DNA from: Maritimibacter sp. DP1N21-5
Lineage (GTDB): Bacteria > Pseudomonadota > Alphaproteobacteria > Rhodobacterales > Rhodobacteraceae
NCBI RefSeq assembly: GCF_019218295.1
Contig: NZ_JAHUZF010000007.1
Location: forward strand, 1-64,000
Direction: 5' to 3'
DNA: 64,000 bases
Made by a program: the position numbers and the translations under genes. How positions within the stretch are numbered: position 1 is the first letter of the stretch; the number at the start of each line of letters is the position of its first letter. The notes beneath the pieces are model-generated. The model saw only the letters and a program-made list of their open reading frames with translations. It was not told the origin of the DNA and did no database searches. Shown here in pieces: positions 1 through 7,626 of this stretch.

Positions 1-41
1 ATATGAACCAAACCGCCCACATATCTCTTCAGATACCAGCA

Positions 42-54
42 ATGTCAAAGAGCG
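42..54 (-). promoter_or_regulatory. boxA-like antitermination element
   Basis: The minus strand reads CGCTCTTTGACAT, matching 10 of 12 bases of the E. coli rrn boxA bound by the NusB/NusE complex. Such sites normally occur in rRNA leaders and 16S-23S spacers. With no 16S gene upstream on this strand, a leader is the simpler reading. Confidence 0.6.
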
Positions 55-200
55 TAGAAACAAAACCAGACCAGTGCGCCCTAAACTCACGGCGCGCCCG
101 CCTAATCCTGCCTCTGTTTGTGTCCGCCGCGTTGGTCTGGCTCGTCGCCGTCGCCCCGTTTTGCGTCCCGTCGTAGCGTGTCGCTGCGTCGGTGAGGGGG

Positions 201-229
201 CTTTTACGAACTGGTGCCGGGACCTGCAA
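201..229 (-). promoter_or_regulatory. Candidate promoter for the leftward rRNA leader
   Basis: On the minus strand TTGCAG (229-224) and TAAAAG (206-201) are separated by exactly 17 bases. An A-rich tract resembling an UP element lies just upstream (about 263-231). Spacing and location before the boxA-like site fit an rrn promoter. The -10 match is only moderate. Confidence 0.35.
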
Positions 230-499
230 GCGATTCTTTTCAGTTTCTGGCGCTTTTTTCGGTCGGGACCCGATTTTCTGCATGACGCCCCGCCAAAACG
301 CTTGTTTTCAAGGCTTCTTTGGAACCGACTCTTTCGAGAAATCTTTCCGCAACGGGATCGACGCACCGATTTTGCGGTGGCCAGAACCGCTGTCGACGGC
401 CCGAACAGGCGAATCCGCAACCCTTGCCGACTCGTAGAACAGGATTCTCGGTCCAAGGACCCGAGTGGGATCGGAAGATGGCCGCCGCGTTTGCGCCCT

Positions 500-1735
500 C
501 TACACGTTTCGCGCAGGCTTCAGCGTTCCTGCGCAATCGCCGAAGCCGATCTGGTAGCCGTCGCCCTTGGCGGCGCCCTTGAGGGTGAGGGTGTCGCCGT
601 CCTCGATGAAGCTACGGGGTTCGCCGGTGTCCAGCGTGATCGGCTCCTTGCCGCCCCAGCTCAGTTCGAGGAGTGAGCCGCGGCTGTCTTTCGTCTCGCC
701 CGAGATCGTGCCGGAGCCCAGGAGGTCGCCCACGCGCATCGGGCAGCCCGAGGTCGTGTGATGCGCCAGCTGCTGGGCGGCGGAGTAATACATGACGTCG
801 TAGTTCGTCCGGGTGATCACGGTTTCGGCGCCGCCCTCGGGCGCCAGTGTCACCGAAAGCTCGATGTCATAGAGCATGGGGCCGGGCTCGGCGAGATAGT
901 CGAGAAGCGGTTTCTCCCGCGCGGGCGTCGAGGTGCGGAAGGGTTCGAGCGCCGCCGCCGTGACGATCCAGGGGCTGATGGTGGTGGCGGTCGCCTTGGC
1001 CTGGAAGGGGCCCAGGGGCTGGTATTCCCAGGCCTGGATGTCGCGTGCGGACCAGTCGTTCAGGAGCACGTAGCCGAAGATGTTCTCGAAAGCCTCGGCC
1101 ACGCTGATCGGCCCGGTCGACGCGGTGCCCACGATGGCGCCCATCTCGAGCTCGATGTCGAAGCGCTGCGAGGGGCCGAAGCGCGGCGTCTCGTCGTCGG
1201 GGCCCTTGAGCTGGCCGTTGGGGCGGATGACATCGGTGCCCGAGACCACGACCGAGGAGGCGCGGCCGTTGTAACCGATGGGGATGTGGAGCCAGTTCGG
1301 CGGCAGCGCGTTCTCGGGCCCCCGGAACATGGTGCCCACGTTGAAGGCGTGGTGACGACCCGCATAGAAGTCGGTGTATTCGGTCACATCGAAGGGCATG
1401 TGGAGCGTGACCTCGGCCAGCGGCACGAGGTAGCGCGCGAGGCTCTCGTCGCCGCCCTCGGCCAGCATGCCGGTCAGCGTCTCGCGCAGCCGGGCCCAGT
1501 CGGCCTTGCCCCGCGCCATGAAGGCGTTCCAGCCGCCCGCCTGCAGCGCCCCCCCGAAGTCGAGGAGGCCCCCGTTCTCCATCGCGGCGACGTCGAGCAC
1601 CCGGTCGCCGATGGCGACGCCCTGCCGGCGCACCCCGCCCGCGGTGGAGAAGACGCCATAGGGCAGGTTGTTCAGCGGAAAGGGGGTCTCGGCGCTGTTC
1701 GCGCTGGCGACCCAGGAGCGTTTCAGATCGGTCAT
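500..1735 (-). CDS. fahA: Fumarylacetoacetase
   Basis: Hydrolyses 4-fumarylacetoacetate to fumarate and acetoacetate, the last step of tyrosine/homogentisate breakdown in the cytosol. At 411 residues it has the length of the classical FAH family: an N-terminal SH3-like domain (about 1-118) and the C-terminal catalytic FAH domain. The motif EYTDFYAGRHHA supplies a metal-ligand Asp (D122) and the catalytic His (H129), equivalent to D126 and H133 of the mouse enzyme. The motif WLHIPIGYNGRASS is also typical. It is the last gene of a minus-strand operon, 9 bases after maiA, so all three final steps of the pathway are adjacent. Start ATG at 1735. Confidence 0.96.
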   Translation of the reverse strand: MTDLKRSWVASANSAETPFPLNNLPYGVFSTAGGVRRQGVAIGDRVLDVAAMENGGLLDFGGALQAGGWNAFMARGKADWARLRETLTGMLAEGGDESLARYLVPLAEVTLHMPFDVTEYTDFYAGRHHAFNVGTMFRGPENALPPNWLHIPIGYNGRASSVVVSGTDVIRPNGQLKGPDDETPRFGPSQRFDIELEMGAIVGTASTGPISVAEAFENIFGYVLLNDWSARDIQAWEYQPLGPFQAKATATTISPWIVTAAALEPFRTSTPAREKPLLDYLAEPGPMLYDIELSVTLAPEGGAETVITRTNYDVMYYSAAQQLAHHTTSGCPMRVGDLLGSGTISGETKDSRGSLLELSWGGKEPITLDTGEPRSFIEDGDTLTLKGAAKGDGYQIGFGDCAGTLKPARNV

Positions 1736-1744
1736 GGTCTGTCC

Positions 1745-2389
1745 TTATGTCGTTGCGCCCGGCTGGGCATCCGGCTGCGCCTCGGGGCGCGCGGCCTGAA
1801 AGGCGGGCAGAGCGAGGCAGCGCGCCTCGATCTCCGTCAGGCGGGCGAAAGGGTCGAGGTCCGTGCCCCAGCGATGCGCGTTGTAAAGCTGCGGCACGAG
1901 GCAGAGATCGGCAAGCCCCGGAGTCTCGCCGAAGCAGAAGGGGGTATCGGGGCGGATCAGGCTCTGGAAGGCGGTGAAGCCCTCGGACATCCAGTGGTTC
2001 ATCCAGGCCGTGGTCTCGTCCGGACCGTGGCCCATAGCCTTCAGGCGACCGATGACGCGCAGGTTGTTCACCGGGTGAATGTCGGTCGCGATCCCGAAGG
2101 CGGCGGCGCGCACATGCGCCCGGTCGACCGGATCCCTTGGCAAAAGCGCGGGCTCCGGCTGGACCTCTTCGAGCCAGTCGAGGATCGCCATCGACTGGGT
2201 CAGCACCCTGCCGTCCTCAAGCTCCAGCGCCGGCACGCCGAGACCGGGGTTCACCGCCGCATAGCCCGCCTCGCGCTGCGCGCCCGCCACGAGGTTCACC
2301 GGGGCGGACTCGTAGTCGATCCCCTTGAGATTGAGCGCGATCCGCAGCCGATAGGAGGTCGTCGAGCGCCAATAGGTATAGAGCTTCAT
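1745..2389 (-). CDS. maiA: Maleylacetoacetate isomerase (zeta-class GST)
   Basis: Glutathione-dependent cis-trans isomerisation of maleylacetoacetate to fumarylacetoacetate. The N-terminal thioredoxin-fold domain opens with KLYTYWRSTTSYRLRIALN, containing the SxxSxR active-site signature of zeta GSTs. The helical C-terminal domain has a typical LADLCLVPQLYNA segment. About 214 residues, the usual length. Two Met codons lie two codons apart (2395 and 2389); the second is preferred because homologues usually begin MKLYTYWRS. It sits between hmgA and fahA in pathway order, after a 132-base gap that holds strong inverted repeats. Confidence 0.95.
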   Translation of the reverse strand: MKLYTYWRSTTSYRLRIALNLKGIDYESAPVNLVAGAQREAGYAAVNPGLGVPALELEDGRVLTQSMAILDWLEEVQPEPALLPRDPVDRAHVRAAAFGIATDIHPVNNLRVIGRLKAMGHGPDETTAWMNHWMSEGFTAFQSLIRPDTPFCFGETPGLADLCLVPQLYNAHRWGTDLDPFARLTEIEARCLALPAFQAARPEAQPDAQPGATT

Positions 2390-2420
2390 CTTCATCGCTT
2401 CACAAATACCTTGGGGAGGT

Positions 2421-2503
2421 CTGGAGGGATCGACAAGGTCGCGCCAGCGGTCCGAGCGACGCTGTCGATGCCCCTCCAGCCGGTCGTTCTTGCGTCAGCA
2501 AGA
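2421..2503. repeat. Two stem-loops between hmgA and maiA
   Basis: The first hairpin pairs 2421-2435 (CTGGAGGGATCGACA) with 2463-2479 through a 15-bp stem carrying a 2-base bulge; a second GTCGC/GCGAC stem lies inside its loop. A second hairpin pairs 2488-2493 (TCTTGC) with 2498-2503 around a GTCA loop. Both lie in the untranslated gap between hmgA and maiA. Neither is followed by a T-run on the minus strand, so an mRNA-stability, processing or attenuation role is more likely than simple termination. This is inference. Confidence 0.5.
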
Positions 2504-2521
2504 CGCGAAACAAGCGCCGCC

Positions 2522-3874
2522 TCACTTCAGGCCCGGCGTGCCGTCGAACTTCTTCTCGAGACTGTCCCAGCAGTCGATGTAGTCGTCCTGAAGCGGCGCT
2601 TCCTTGCCCGCGAAGGCGGTTAGATGCTGGGGGAACCGCGTCTCGAACATGAAGGACATCGTGTTCTCGAGCTTCTCGGGCCCCAGGTTCGAATTGGACG
2701 CGCCCTCGAAGGCCTGCTTGTCGGGGCCATGCGGCAGCATCATGTTGTGAAGGCTCATCCCGCCGGGAACGAAGCCCTGCGGCTTGGCGTCATACTGGCC
2801 ATGGATGTTGCCCATCAGCTCGGACATGATGTTCTTGTGATACCAAGGCGGGCGGAAGGTGTTTTCGGCCACCATCCAGCGATCCCTGAACAGCACGAAG
2901 TCGATGTTGGCCGTCCCCGGCACGCCCGAGGGCGCGGTGAGCACGGTGAAGATCGACGGGTCCGGGTGATCGAAGAGGATCGCGCCGACCGGGCAGTAGG
3001 TCTTGAGGTCATATTTGTAGGGCGCGTAGTTGCCGTGCCAGGCCACGACATCCAGCGGGCTCTGCGCGATCTTGGTCTCGTGGAACTGCCCGCACCACTT
3101 GATGGTGAGCGTCGAGGGCACCTCGCGGTCCTCGAAGGCCGCCACGGGCGCCTTGAAGTCTCGCGGGTTGGCCATCGCATTGGCCCCGATCGGGCCGCGG
3201 GCTGGCAGCTCGAACTTCTGACCATAGTTCTCGCAGACAAAGCCGCGGGCCGGGCCTTCCAGCACCTCGACCCGGTAGACTAGGCCGCGCGGGATGATCG
3301 CGATCTCCTGCGGCTCGATGTCGAGCACGCCGAGTTCGGTGGCAAAGCGCAGCTTGCCCTGCTGCGGCACCACGAGAAGTTCGGAATCGGCCGAGAAGAA
3401 ATAGGCGTCTTCCATCGACTTCGTCACGAGGTAGATATGCGACGCCATGCCGACCTGCGTGTTCACGTCCCCCGCCGTGGTCATCGTGCGCATGCCCGTG
3501 AGCCAGGTCAGATCTCCCTCGGCCTCCACCGGGTCCCAGCGATACTGGCCGAGCGAGGTCACCCCCTCGGGCACATGCGGCGCGCTCTTCCAATAGGGCA
3601 GGTCGATCCGCTCGTAACGGGCCGAATGCTTGACCGAGGGCCGGATCCGGTAGGTCCAGGTCCGCTCCGGCGGGTTGGCGGTGAAGGCCGTCCCCGACAA
3701 CTGCTCGCCATAAAGCCCGTAGTTGCACTTCTGCGGCGAGTTCATCCCCTGTGGCAAGGCCCCGGGCAGGGCCTCGGTCTCGAAGTCATTGGCCCAGCCC
3801 GGCATGTAGCCCTCATGCGTCCCAGACACATGCGGCGCCCGGATCATCCCTTCAGGAAGGTCGTGAGCAGTCAT
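2522..3874 (-). CDS. hmgA: Homogentisate 1,2-dioxygenase
   Basis: Non-haem Fe(II) ring-cleaving dioxygenase that converts homogentisate and O2 to 4-maleylacetoacetate. At 450 residues it matches the family length. N-terminal family signatures are visible ([19 protein letters not shown]). The C-terminal cupin carries the iron-ligand region, with the HKNIMSE segment (His and Glu) and a later LPHGPD His. Its start codon overlaps the stop of the DUF2783 gene (ATGA), so the two are translationally coupled. The downstream genes encode the next two enzymes of the same pathway. Confidence 0.97.
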   Translation of the reverse strand: MTAHDLPEGMIRAPHVSGTHEGYMPGWANDFETEALPGALPQGMNSPQKCNYGLYGEQLSGTAFTANPPERTWTYRIRPSVKHSARYERIDLPYWKSAPHVPEGVTSLGQYRWDPVEAEGDLTWLTGMRTMTTAGDVNTQVGMASHIYLVTKSMEDAYFFSADSELLVVPQQGKLRFATELGVLDIEPQEIAIIPRGLVYRVEVLEGPARGFVCENYGQKFELPARGPIGANAMANPRDFKAPVAAFEDREVPSTLTIKWCGQFHETKIAQSPLDVVAWHGNYAPYKYDLKTYCPVGAILFDHPDPSIFTVLTAPSGVPGTANIDFVLFRDRWMVAENTFRPPWYHKNIMSELMGNIHGQYDAKPQGFVPGGMSLHNMMLPHGPDKQAFEGASNSNLGPEKLENTMSFMFETRFPQHLTAFAGKEAPLQDDYIDCWDSLEKKFDGTPGLK

Positions 3875-4086
3875 TGGAGGTCTCCTTTCATGTCGGCACC
3901 GGGGGCCTTGGCGGCCGCAATCGCGGCGCTCAGAGTGGCGCGGTTGCCGATCTGGTTGGCGAGGATCAGGATCAGTCGGGCATTGAGGGCAGCGCTGTCG
4001 TCGTCGCTGAGGCCCTCATGCGCGTCGATCAGCTCGGAATAGAAGCCGTCCTGATCGGGGATGTTGGGGTCCGTGATCAATGTCAT
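3871..4086 (-). CDS. DUF2783 small protein
   Basis: A 71-residue acidic, probably soluble protein with no signal peptide. The pattern of a [16 protein letters not shown] segment followed by an [15 protein letters not shown] helix fits the DUF2783 family, which I recall next to FAD monooxygenases in aromatic-degradation clusters. It is squeezed between the FAD monooxygenase (2-base gap) and hmgA (4-base overlap), so it is almost certainly co-translated with both. Biochemical function unknown. A role as a small partner or stabiliser of the monooxygenase is inference from position only. Confidence 0.85.
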   Translation of the reverse strand: MTLITDPNIPDQDGFYSELIDAHEGLSDDDSAALNARLILILANQIGNRATLSAAIAAAKAPGADMKGDLQ

Positions 4087-4088
4087 GG

Positions 4089-5714
4089 TCAGTCCTTCCC
4101 ACAGGTCTTGCGCAGCGCAGCGCGCAGCGCGGCTTCGTCATGGGTGGCCCAGCGCGCGGCCACATGCTGGTCCGGGCGGATCAGGTAGACCGCGCTGGTC
4201 GCCTGTCCCAGATACCGTGCCGCCAGCGCCCCGGTGGGGTCGTCCCCGGCAGAAAGTGCGAGTCGGTCCACGGCGATCCCGTCGTCGACAAACTCTTCCG
4301 GCGCCTCGGCGTTGATGGTCAGGAGCGTGAAGCGCCCCCCAAGCCGGCCAAGGAGGAACCCGTCGCCTAAGGGCGCGTCCGGACAGGGGCTACCGGGCCG
4401 GGTGCGGGCAGGCCCGCCCACAAGCGCGTCCTTTCCGGTCAGGGACAGCCCGTCATAGACGCAGGGCACACTCAGGCGCCCCGAGTTCACCAAAGGTCGC
4501 GCGAAAGCATAGTGCTCGGCCAGATCCAGAACCGCGTTGCGGAACATGTGGCTGGTCTTGGACTTCGGTGTGATGAAGTCGGTGGAGCGGGTCGAATTCA
4601 GGATGTTCTCATCTGCGCCATAGCGCCGTTCCTCGTCATAACTGTCGAGCAGGCTCGCGGGCGCCTTGCCTTCGATCACGAGTCCCAGCTTCCAGCCGAG
4701 GTTGTCCACGTCCTGAAGCCCCGAGTTCGCGCCGCGCGCACCGAAAGGCGACACCTGATGCGCTGCGTCCCCGGCGAAAAGCACCCGCCCATGACGGAAC
4801 TGCTTCATGCGGCGGCACTGGAAGGTGTAGATCGAGGACCAGACCATCTCGTATTCCACGTCGTCGCCTAGCATGGCGTCGATCCGTTTGCGGATGTTCT
4901 CTTCCTTCAGTTCTTCCTTGCGGTCCACGTCCCAGCCGATCTGGAAGTCGATCCGCCAGACATCGTCGGGCTGCTTATGAAGAAGGGTCGAGGCACCGGA
5001 CTTGAACCAGGGCTCGAACCAGAACCAGCGTTCGGTCGGGAAGGTCGTGTTCTTCATCTTGATGTCGGCGATGAGGAAACTGTCCTCGAAGACCCGCCCC
5101 TCGAAATCGAGGCCAAGCATCCCGCGCAAGGGCGACGAGGCGCCGTCGCAGCCGATGAGCCAATCCGCCATGATTGTATAGGGACCTTCGGGCGTCGTGA
5201 TGTTCAGGACGACGTGGTCGTCCTTCTCTTCGACAGAGTCGACGCGGTTCTTGCCGCGCAGGTCGATGGGCGCACCCGCCGCCTGCGCCTCGCGGACGCG
5301 GTCGACGATGAACTTCTCGAAATAGGGCTGCTGGAGATTGATGAAGGCCGGAAACTTGTGGCCGTCTTCCGGCAGGAGATTGAATTCGAACACCTTGCGG
5401 TCGTCGTGAAACACCTTGCCCAGATTCCAGATCACACCTTTGTCCAGCATCGGTTCACCGCATCCGTAGCGGTCGGCGATCTCGAGCGTGCGCTTCGCGA
5501 AACAGATGGCACGGCTCCCCATGCCGATACCTTCGTGATCGTCGAGCACCACGACGGGGATCCCCTGAAGACCGAGGTCGAGCGCGGTGGCGACCCCGAT
5601 AGGACCTCCGCCCATCACCACGACGGGGTGGCGCACGGGCGTTTCGGCATCCTGATCCGCGCTGCGCTCATAGGGGTAGAGCTTGAAGGCCAGCGAATAG
5701 CGATCATCCAACAT
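4089..5714 (-). CDS. FAD-dependent aromatic monooxygenase (MhpA/PheA type)
   Basis: Class A flavin hydroxylase expected to add a ring hydroxyl using NAD(P)H and O2. In the 541-residue form the FAD dinucleotide motif GGGPIG is at 35-40, a DG motif (GCDGASSPLRG) lies mid-protein, and the FAD-ribityl GD motif FAGDAAHQVSPFGARG follows; the C-terminal thioredoxin-like part is typical of MhpA relatives. The start at 5714 is chosen because GGAGG lies 7 bases before this ATG; a longer frame starts at 5759 without such a site. As the operon's only hydroxylase beside hmgA, it may make homogentisate from a monohydroxylated phenylacetate. The substrate is inference. Confidence 0.88.
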   Translation of the reverse strand: MLDDRYSLAFKLYPYERSADQDAETPVRHPVVVMGGGPIGVATALDLGLQGIPVVVLDDHEGIGMGSRAICFAKRTLEIADRYGCGEPMLDKGVIWNLGKVFHDDRKVFEFNLLPEDGHKFPAFINLQQPYFEKFIVDRVREAQAAGAPIDLRGKNRVDSVEEKDDHVVLNITTPEGPYTIMADWLIGCDGASSPLRGMLGLDFEGRVFEDSFLIADIKMKNTTFPTERWFWFEPWFKSGASTLLHKQPDDVWRIDFQIGWDVDRKEELKEENIRKRIDAMLGDDVEYEMVWSSIYTFQCRRMKQFRHGRVLFAGDAAHQVSPFGARGANSGLQDVDNLGWKLGLVIEGKAPASLLDSYDEERRYGADENILNSTRSTDFITPKSKTSHMFRNAVLDLAEHYAFARPLVNSGRLSVPCVYDGLSLTGKDALVGGPARTRPGSPCPDAPLGDGFLLGRLGGRFTLLTINAEAPEEFVDDGIAVDRLALSAGDDPTGALAARYLGQATSAVYLIRPDQHVAARWATHDEAALRAALRKTCGKD

Positions 5715-5737
5715 GTCACGTCCTCCCTTCGACCACC

Positions 5738-6688
5738 CTACCCCTGCAGATCCGCCCACATCTGCTGGTCGCGTTCGGCGGTCCAGATGCGGGGCGTGTC
5801 GATGCCGCGGGCCTCGTCAAAGGCGCGGCCGACGTTGAAGGGCAGGCAATGCTCGTAGATCGCATAGTCGGCGAACTTCGGGTCGCAGGCTTCGCGCACC
5901 GCGTCCCAGGCTTCCTTGAGTGTCCCGCCCCGCGCCACGATCCGGGCGACCGGTGCGTAGGACGACTCGACGAAGTCGCGGGTGTTCTCGATGGCCTTCG
6001 TCACCATCTCGTGCCCGACCAGCGCGTCGCCGCGCCCCGGCGCGATGGAGCGGGGTCGATAGGCCGCGATGGCGTCGAGCGTCTTGCCCCAGTCCTGATA
6101 GTGTCCGTCACCGCAATAGCAGGCCGAGTGGTATTCCACGATGTCGCCAGTGAACATGACCTCCTGATCGGGCACCCAGATCACCGCGTCGCCCGCCGTA
6201 TGGGCGCGGCCGAGCTTCATGATGTCGACGCGGCGCTTGCCCAGATACACGGTCATCTTGTCGGAAAAGGTCGTTGTCGGACGGGTCAGGCCGGGGATCT
6301 CCTCATGCCCCTGGAAGAGCCGCGGGAAGCGGCCGAACTCGCTGTCCCAATCCTCCTGGCCCCGCTCTTCGACCATCCCGGCCGCCACGTCCGACATGAT
6401 GATCTCCCGCGCGCCATAGGCCGAGGCCCCCAGCACCCGCACGGCGTGGTAGTGCGTCAGAACCACGTGGCTGATCGGCTTGTCCGTCACCGAGCGCACG
6501 CAGTCGATCACCTTGCGCGCCAGGCGCGGCGTCGCCTGCGCCTCCACGATCATCACGCTCTCGTCGCCGATGATCACCCCGGTGTTCGGGTCCCCCTCGG
6601 CGGTGAAGGCGTAAAGCCCCTCGCCCACTTCGGTGAAGCTCACCTTCTTCTCTGCCATGTCGCCTTGCGACGCGAATGCCTTGGCCAT
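5738..6688 (-). CDS. MBL-fold metallo-hydrolase-like protein with altered metal motif
   Basis: A 316-residue metallo-beta-lactamase-fold protein, first gene of the homogentisate operon. The usual HxHxDH metal motif reads HYHAVR (H79, H81, then V83 and R84 where Asp and His are expected). The later GRAHTAGD His and TGDIVEYHSACYCGDGH Asp/His/Cys region are present, so one of the two metal sites should be lost or rebuilt. The start at 6688 has GGAGG just upstream and matches the MAKAF start; the frame extends to 6733. It may hydrolyse a CoA- or glutathione-thioester or an aromatic ester feeding the pathway; no substrate can be read from sequence. Confidence 0.85.
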   Translation of the reverse strand: MAKAFASQGDMAEKKVSFTEVGEGLYAFTAEGDPNTGVIIGDESVMIVEAQATPRLARKVIDCVRSVTDKPISHVVLTHYHAVRVLGASAYGAREIIMSDVAAGMVEERGQEDWDSEFGRFPRLFQGHEEIPGLTRPTTTFSDKMTVYLGKRRVDIMKLGRAHTAGDAVIWVPDQEVMFTGDIVEYHSACYCGDGHYQDWGKTLDAIAAYRPRSIAPGRGDALVGHEMVTKAIENTRDFVESSYAPVARIVARGGTLKEAWDAVREACDPKFADYAIYEHCLPFNVGRAFDEARGIDTPRIWTAERDQQMWADLQG

Positions 6689-6719
6689 GGGGTCCTCCAC
6701 CTTTCCGATTGTCGGTAAA

Positions 6720-6735
6720 CGTTGCGTTTGCAACG
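6720..6735. promoter_or_regulatory. Putative MarR operator 1 (CGTTGC-N4-GCAACG)
   Basis: Perfect 6-bp inverted repeat CGTTGC-GTTT-GCAACG located 31 bases before the start codon of the MBL gene, inside the divergent promoter region. It shares the GTTGC-N4-GCAAC core with a second site at 6847-6860, next to the MarR gene. Size and symmetry suit a winged-helix MarR dimer. Confidence 0.65.
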
Positions 6736-6845
6736 ATATGCACTTGGAAGGCCGGAAATGTCAACAGGTCTGCCGCCCGGCGGTCGGACCGCGCAAAGAT
6801 GTGATGACTTGACACCGATCAATCACGAAGTCTGACGTGCCAGTT

Positions 6846-6861
6846 AGTTGCTGCTGCAACG
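6846..6861. promoter_or_regulatory. Putative MarR operator 2 (GTTGC-N4-GCAAC)
   Basis: Inverted repeat GTTGC-TGCT-GCAAC, 34 bases upstream of the MarR start and downstream of a TTGACA hexamer at 6809-6814. It matches operator 1 in arm sequence and spacer length. The two centres are 126 bp apart, about twelve helical turns. Autoregulation by the MarR protein is inferred. Confidence 0.6.
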
Positions 6862-6894
6862 AACCTTCAGACAGGGGAAAGGGCCCGCATCAAC

Positions 6895-7314
6895 ATGGAG
6901 AACTTCTTCCCCTATCGCCTCGCAGTCGCAGCCGCGGGTCTCTCCCGTCAGCTCGAAGACGTCTATCGGCGAGACCACGGCCTGTCGCGTGAAGAGTGGC
7001 GGGTCCTCTTCCTTCTGGCCGACGTGACGTCCCTGACCTCGAAGGAACTGTCGGTCCGGTCATCGCTCGACAAGGTCCAGATCAGCCGCGCGGCACGACG
7101 GCTCGAGAAAAAGTCACTGATCGAAGGCCAGGAATCGAAAGACGACCGCCGGCTGCGTGACTACGCCTGCACCGAAAAAGGCCGCGCGTTCTTCCGAACC
7201 GTCTTCCCACAGGTCGAGGCCCGCGCGAACGCGGTCTTGTCCCTGCTGTCTCCCGTGGAACTGAAGGCGCTGAAAGACGGTCTGGCGGCTCTGGAGTCCG
7301 CGACCAAGGCGTAA
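6895..7314 (+). CDS. MarR-family regulator of the homogentisate operon
   Basis: A 139-residue winged-helix repressor of MarR type. N-terminal dimerisation helix, then the HTH (about 45-75, TSKELSVRSSLDKVQISRAARRLEKK) and the beta-wing with DDRRLRDYACTEKG, the usual DxR wing signature. It is divergent from the homogentisate operon, and the gap between them holds two matching palindromes, so it very likely controls both directions, probably sensing an aromatic acid or homogentisate. HmgR- or HmgQ-like names are possible but not assigned. Confidence 0.9.
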   Translation: MENFFPYRLAVAAAGLSRQLEDVYRRDHGLSREEWRVLFLLADVTSLTSKELSVRSSLDKVQISRAARRLEKKSLIEGQESKDDRRLRDYACTEKGRAFFRTVFPQVEARANAVLSLLSPVELKALKDGLAALESATKA

Positions 7315-7388
7315 CGGGTTTGCGAATGGCATGAAGGCTTGGTGCGAAATTTCGCGGTGTCGTTCAAACAGTGCTCTGTGGGAAAATC

Positions 7389-7475
7389 TGGTGCCCAGGA
7401 GAGGACTCGAACCTCCACGACCGTTAAGTCACTGGTACCTGAAACCAGCGCGTCTACCAATTCCGCCACCTGGGC
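7389..7475 (-). tRNA. tRNA-Leu(CAG)
   Basis: On the minus strand an 87-base cloverleaf starts GCCCAGGTGGCGGAATTGG and ends CCTGGGCACCA. Acceptor arms GCCCAGG/CCTGGGC pair fully. The anticodon stem-loop CTGGT-TTCAGGT-ACCAG gives anticodon CAG. It has a long variable arm, as expected for a class II leucine tRNA, a TTCGAGTCC T-loop and an encoded CCA. It lies between the MarR gene and an NDUFA9-like gene. Confidence 0.97.
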
Positions 7476-7626
7476 ACAGGTGCGTGGAGCCGCGATGTAA
7501 GGGGAGACGGATTCACTGTCAACGGGATTCGGTGACGGAATTGCCAGAAAGGGCACGGGGCCGATTGATCTTGTTCCCGTTGGCCTGCGCAGCTAAGGAG
7601 AGCGAGGATTTGCGAAGGAGATCGGG

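Larger units (their letters stand above)
1..241 (-). promoter_or_regulatory. Probable rRNA operon leader (16S off the left edge)
   Basis: No convincing protein gene is seen here. Read leftwards, positions 54-42 give CGCTCTTTGACA, which differs at two positions from the Escherichia coli rrn boxA antitermination element TGCTCTTTAACA. It is followed by a stretch (40-1) ending in ATATGTGGGCGGTTTGG, the kind of sequence found just before 16S genes in Rhodobacteraceae (from memory, not searched). The segment lies downstream of fahA in the same direction and has lower GC than its neighbours. The inference is that transcription starts around 190-200 and runs out of the window into a 16S gene. It could instead be an isolated boxA-containing leader. 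Confidence 0.6.

Noticed and set aside
74..676. 200-codon plus-strand frame and an 84-codon minus-strand frame (29-283) at the left edge
   Set aside because: The region carries an rRNA-leader-like boxA and no family motif; the long frame overlaps the fahA 3' end antisense.
758..2623. 621-codon plus-strand frame over fahA and maiA
   Set aside because: Antisense to two well-supported enzymes; low-complexity Gly/Arg/Val composition and no ribosome site or motif.
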